This document shows, piece after piece, positions 62,583 through 64,000 of a stretch of 64,000 bases of DNA (position 1 is the stretch's first letter; each line of letters opens with the position of its first letter). The position numbers were made by a program, and so were the translations under genes. Under the pieces are notes generated by a model, which saw nothing but the letters and a program-made list of their open reading frames with translations, ran no database searches and had not been told where the DNA came from. The DNA is taken from contig PDPT01000045.1 in the NCBI GenBank assembly GCA_002746605.1, positions 1 through 64,000 of the forward strand. Direction: 5' to 3'. The DNA comes from Ignavibacteriota bacterium. GTDB taxonomy: Bacteria > Bacteroidota > Ignavibacteria > Ignavibacteriales > Melioribacteraceae.

Positions 62583-63725
62583 ATGAAAAAAATAACATTA
62601 GATCCTGTAGTAAAATTTTCTGTTGTAAGCATTGCTTTTGTAATTTTATTTGCCATGCTGAAAGAGTTGCAATACATTTTTGTTCCATTGGTAACAGCTT
62701 ATTTATTGGTATTTGTTTTTGAACCATTGAATGAATATTTAGTAAAAAAAAGAATCCCTAAAGGAATTGCTATAATTGTAGATTTAATAATTATAGTAGG
62801 TTTTTTCTGGGGACTTTCCAATTTTATAATCGGTTCGTTTAGCCGATTTGGAAAAGAGCTTCCTCTTTATCAAGAAAAGCTCAATAATATAATTAGAAAT
62901 ACCGCTTTTTCTTTTGGTATAAAAGATACATTTTTTACAGAATTCAACATTTCAAAAATTTTAACTGAAATTGATTACGGCGGCATTGCAAGCGGTTTAT
63001 TTTCTTCAACTCTTTCCTTGTTCTCGGCAGGTTTTTTTGTTTTATTCTTTTTTATTTTTGTTAGTACCAGTCATAAACAAATTCTGAGAGCTATTAAAAA
63101 CAGATATGTAAGATCCAAATCTGAAATATCAAGGAAAAATATTCTTATGGCTGATAAAATCGGCGGTACTTCAAAGTCCCGTAAGGAATCGGTAAAACTG
63201 CATAAAGAAAAGAAAATAGAAAAAACATTCAAAGATATAACCGAACAAATTCAAAGATATATTGCTACCAAATTTTTAATCAGTTTACTTACGGGAATAT
63301 TTACCGGAGTAATACTTTGGATTTTTAATGTTGATTTTGCTTTGGTTTGGGCTGTAATGGCATTTTTCTTAAATTTTATACCTAATATCGGTTCAATAAT
63401 TGCTGTAGTATTGCCAACGGTAATGACTTTGATTCAGTATGAATCATTTGGGTTTATGCTGCTAGTAGGCGGTATAATTACAATTGTGCAAAATATAATG
63501 GGAAATATTGTTGAACCAAAAATTCTTGGTGATAAACTGGGAATTAACCCTCTATTTATTTTAATTTCATTATTGGGCTGGGGCTATATTTGGGGAATTG
63601 CGGGAATGTTTTTATCTGTTCCTCTAACTGCTGTTGTTAAGATCATAATATCAAACTCCGATTCATTAAATCTTCAATTTTTAAATGAATTAATTTCAGG
63701 TGAAGATGATGTGCAAGAAGTTTAA
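62583..63725 (+). CDS. AI-2E family transporter (PerM/TqsA type)
   Basis: 380 residues from ATG at 62583 (KKITLDPVVKFSVVSIAFVI). Upstream in-frame TTG at 62556 and ATG at 62559 are less likely because a -7-like box overlaps them. About eight hydrophobic spans with the family layout: LQYIFVPLVTAYLLVFVFEP, a soluble middle region, then IFTGVILWIFNVDFALVWAV, FFLNFIPNIGSIIAVVLPTV, VEPKILGDKLGINPLFILIS and WGIAGMFLSVPLTAVVKII. Members export AI-2 or act as ion antiporters; the substrate cannot be read here. The charged insert (RKESVKLHKEKKIEKTFK) in mid-protein is longer than usual. Confidence 0.9.
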   Translation: MKKITLDPVVKFSVVSIAFVILFAMLKELQYIFVPLVTAYLLVFVFEPLNEYLVKKRIPKGIAIIVDLIIIVGFFWGLSNFIIGSFSRFGKELPLYQEKLNNIIRNTAFSFGIKDTFFTEFNISKILTEIDYGGIASGLFSSTLSLFSAGFFVLFFFIFVSTSHKQILRAIKNRYVRSKSEISRKNILMADKIGGTSKSRKESVKLHKEKKIEKTFKDITEQIQRYIATKFLISLLTGIFTGVILWIFNVDFALVWAVMAFFLNFIPNIGSIIAVVLPTVMTLIQYESFGFMLLVGGIITIVQNIMGNIVEPKILGDKLGINPLFILISLLGWGYIWGIAGMFLSVPLTAVVKIIISNSDSLNLQFLNELISGEDDVQEV

Positions 63726-63796
63726 AAATTTGTTCTCACAAAAAAGAACTCTTATTATAGAAACTTTACAAATTAGTTAAACAGAATCTATGCAAA

Positions 63797-64000
63797 TTAA
63801 CTCTTTTTTGATAATTCTATTAAAGTAATTTCCGGGGGCATACCTACTCTTCCCGGGAAACCAATAAAACCGATGCCGGTATTTACATTTAAGAGTTGAT
63901 TGTTTTCTTTGTAAAGTCCGCCCCAGCGTTTGTAACGAATATTAACGGGACTCCATCTCCAACCCGGAATTTCAATACCAAACTGAGCACCATGTGTATG
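63797..64000 (-). CDS. Partial metallophosphoesterase (C-terminal end; 5' part outside window)
   Basis: 67 residues of a minus-strand frame that enters from the right edge. It opens HTHGAQFGIEIPGW, the last metal-binding G-H-T-H-G motif of YkuE-like calcineurin-type phosphoesterases, followed by RYKRWGGLYKEN, LLNVNTGIGFIGFPGRVGMP and a final beta strand PEITLIEL. Such proteins hydrolyse phosphodiesters such as UDP-2,3-diacylglucosamine or cyclic nucleotides; the exact substrate is unknown. It converges on the AI-2E transporter gene. Confidence 0.88.
   Translation of the reverse strand, partial: HTHGAQFGIEIPGWRWSPVNIRYKRWGGLYKENNQLLNVNTGIGFIGFPGRVGMPPEITLIELSKKS

Noticed and set aside
1..64000. 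tRNA, rRNA or riboswitch genes
   Set aside because: No cloverleaf, rRNA core sequence or known riboswitch consensus was recognised by eye; a covariance-model search would be needed to exclude small RNAs.

Overview
The window is AT-rich bacterial DNA from the Bacteroidota/Chlorobiota/Ignavibacteriota side of the tree. Three secreted proteins end in domains of the type IX secretion (T9SS) or gliding kind. Two of them carry the NYPNPFNP signature, which is especially common in Ignavibacteria and relatives. TonB-receptor, PafA-like phosphatase and GWxTD families, and TANNTTTG-like promoter boxes, fit the same group. The assignment is inferred from protein families, since no rRNA or tRNA gene was seen.

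Layout. Positions 1-631 hold two gene fragments that collide near position 190. Positions 681-12062 are one long minus-strand block: CPBP protease, zinc-ribbon protein, CdsA, a BamE-like protein, M48 protease, a T9SS cargo, RimO, a GWxTD protein, a PfkB kinase, a BamA/TamA-like barrel, a UbiA prenyltransferase and RNase HII. Most genes abut or overlap, so it reads as an envelope and housekeeping operon set. Positions 12250-15538 carry a LysM protein, a thioredoxin, an alkaline phosphatase and TerC. Positions 15930-19510 carry TrkA-TrkH potassium uptake and a secreted protein. Positions 19613-21766 are a CheY-CheC-histidine kinase cassette. Positions 22029-28284 carry SpoIID, a BatA/VWA membrane protein, HflX and a HutH-like ammonia-lyase.

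Positions 28285-30490 look like an accessory island: a TIR-TPR protein with nearly identical, more GC-rich repeats, and the frameshifted end of a tyrosine recombinase. Positions 30491-40611 hold a surface GH13 amylase lipoprotein, a lamin-tail-domain secreted protein, an AraC regulator, a TonB-dependent receptor, DUF456, a BtuF-like binding lipoprotein and a small membrane protein.

Positions 40728-51349 are a surface glycan cluster: three glycosyltransferases, a YfhO-type protein, two methyltransferases and two proteins with glucuronyl C5-epimerase domains, one fused to a polysaccharide deacetylase.

Positions 51797-59152 are the most unusual region. A three-gene pilin-like module (A-B-C) occurs twice, on opposite strands and converging on a GC-rich palindrome. 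Each copy lies beside an isoprenylcysteine-methyltransferase-like gene. No pilus ATPase, platform protein or prepilin peptidase is in the window. Positions 59162-64000 carry a cell-wall amidase, a discoidin-domain T9SS cargo, an AI-2E family transporter and the end of a metallophosphoesterase.
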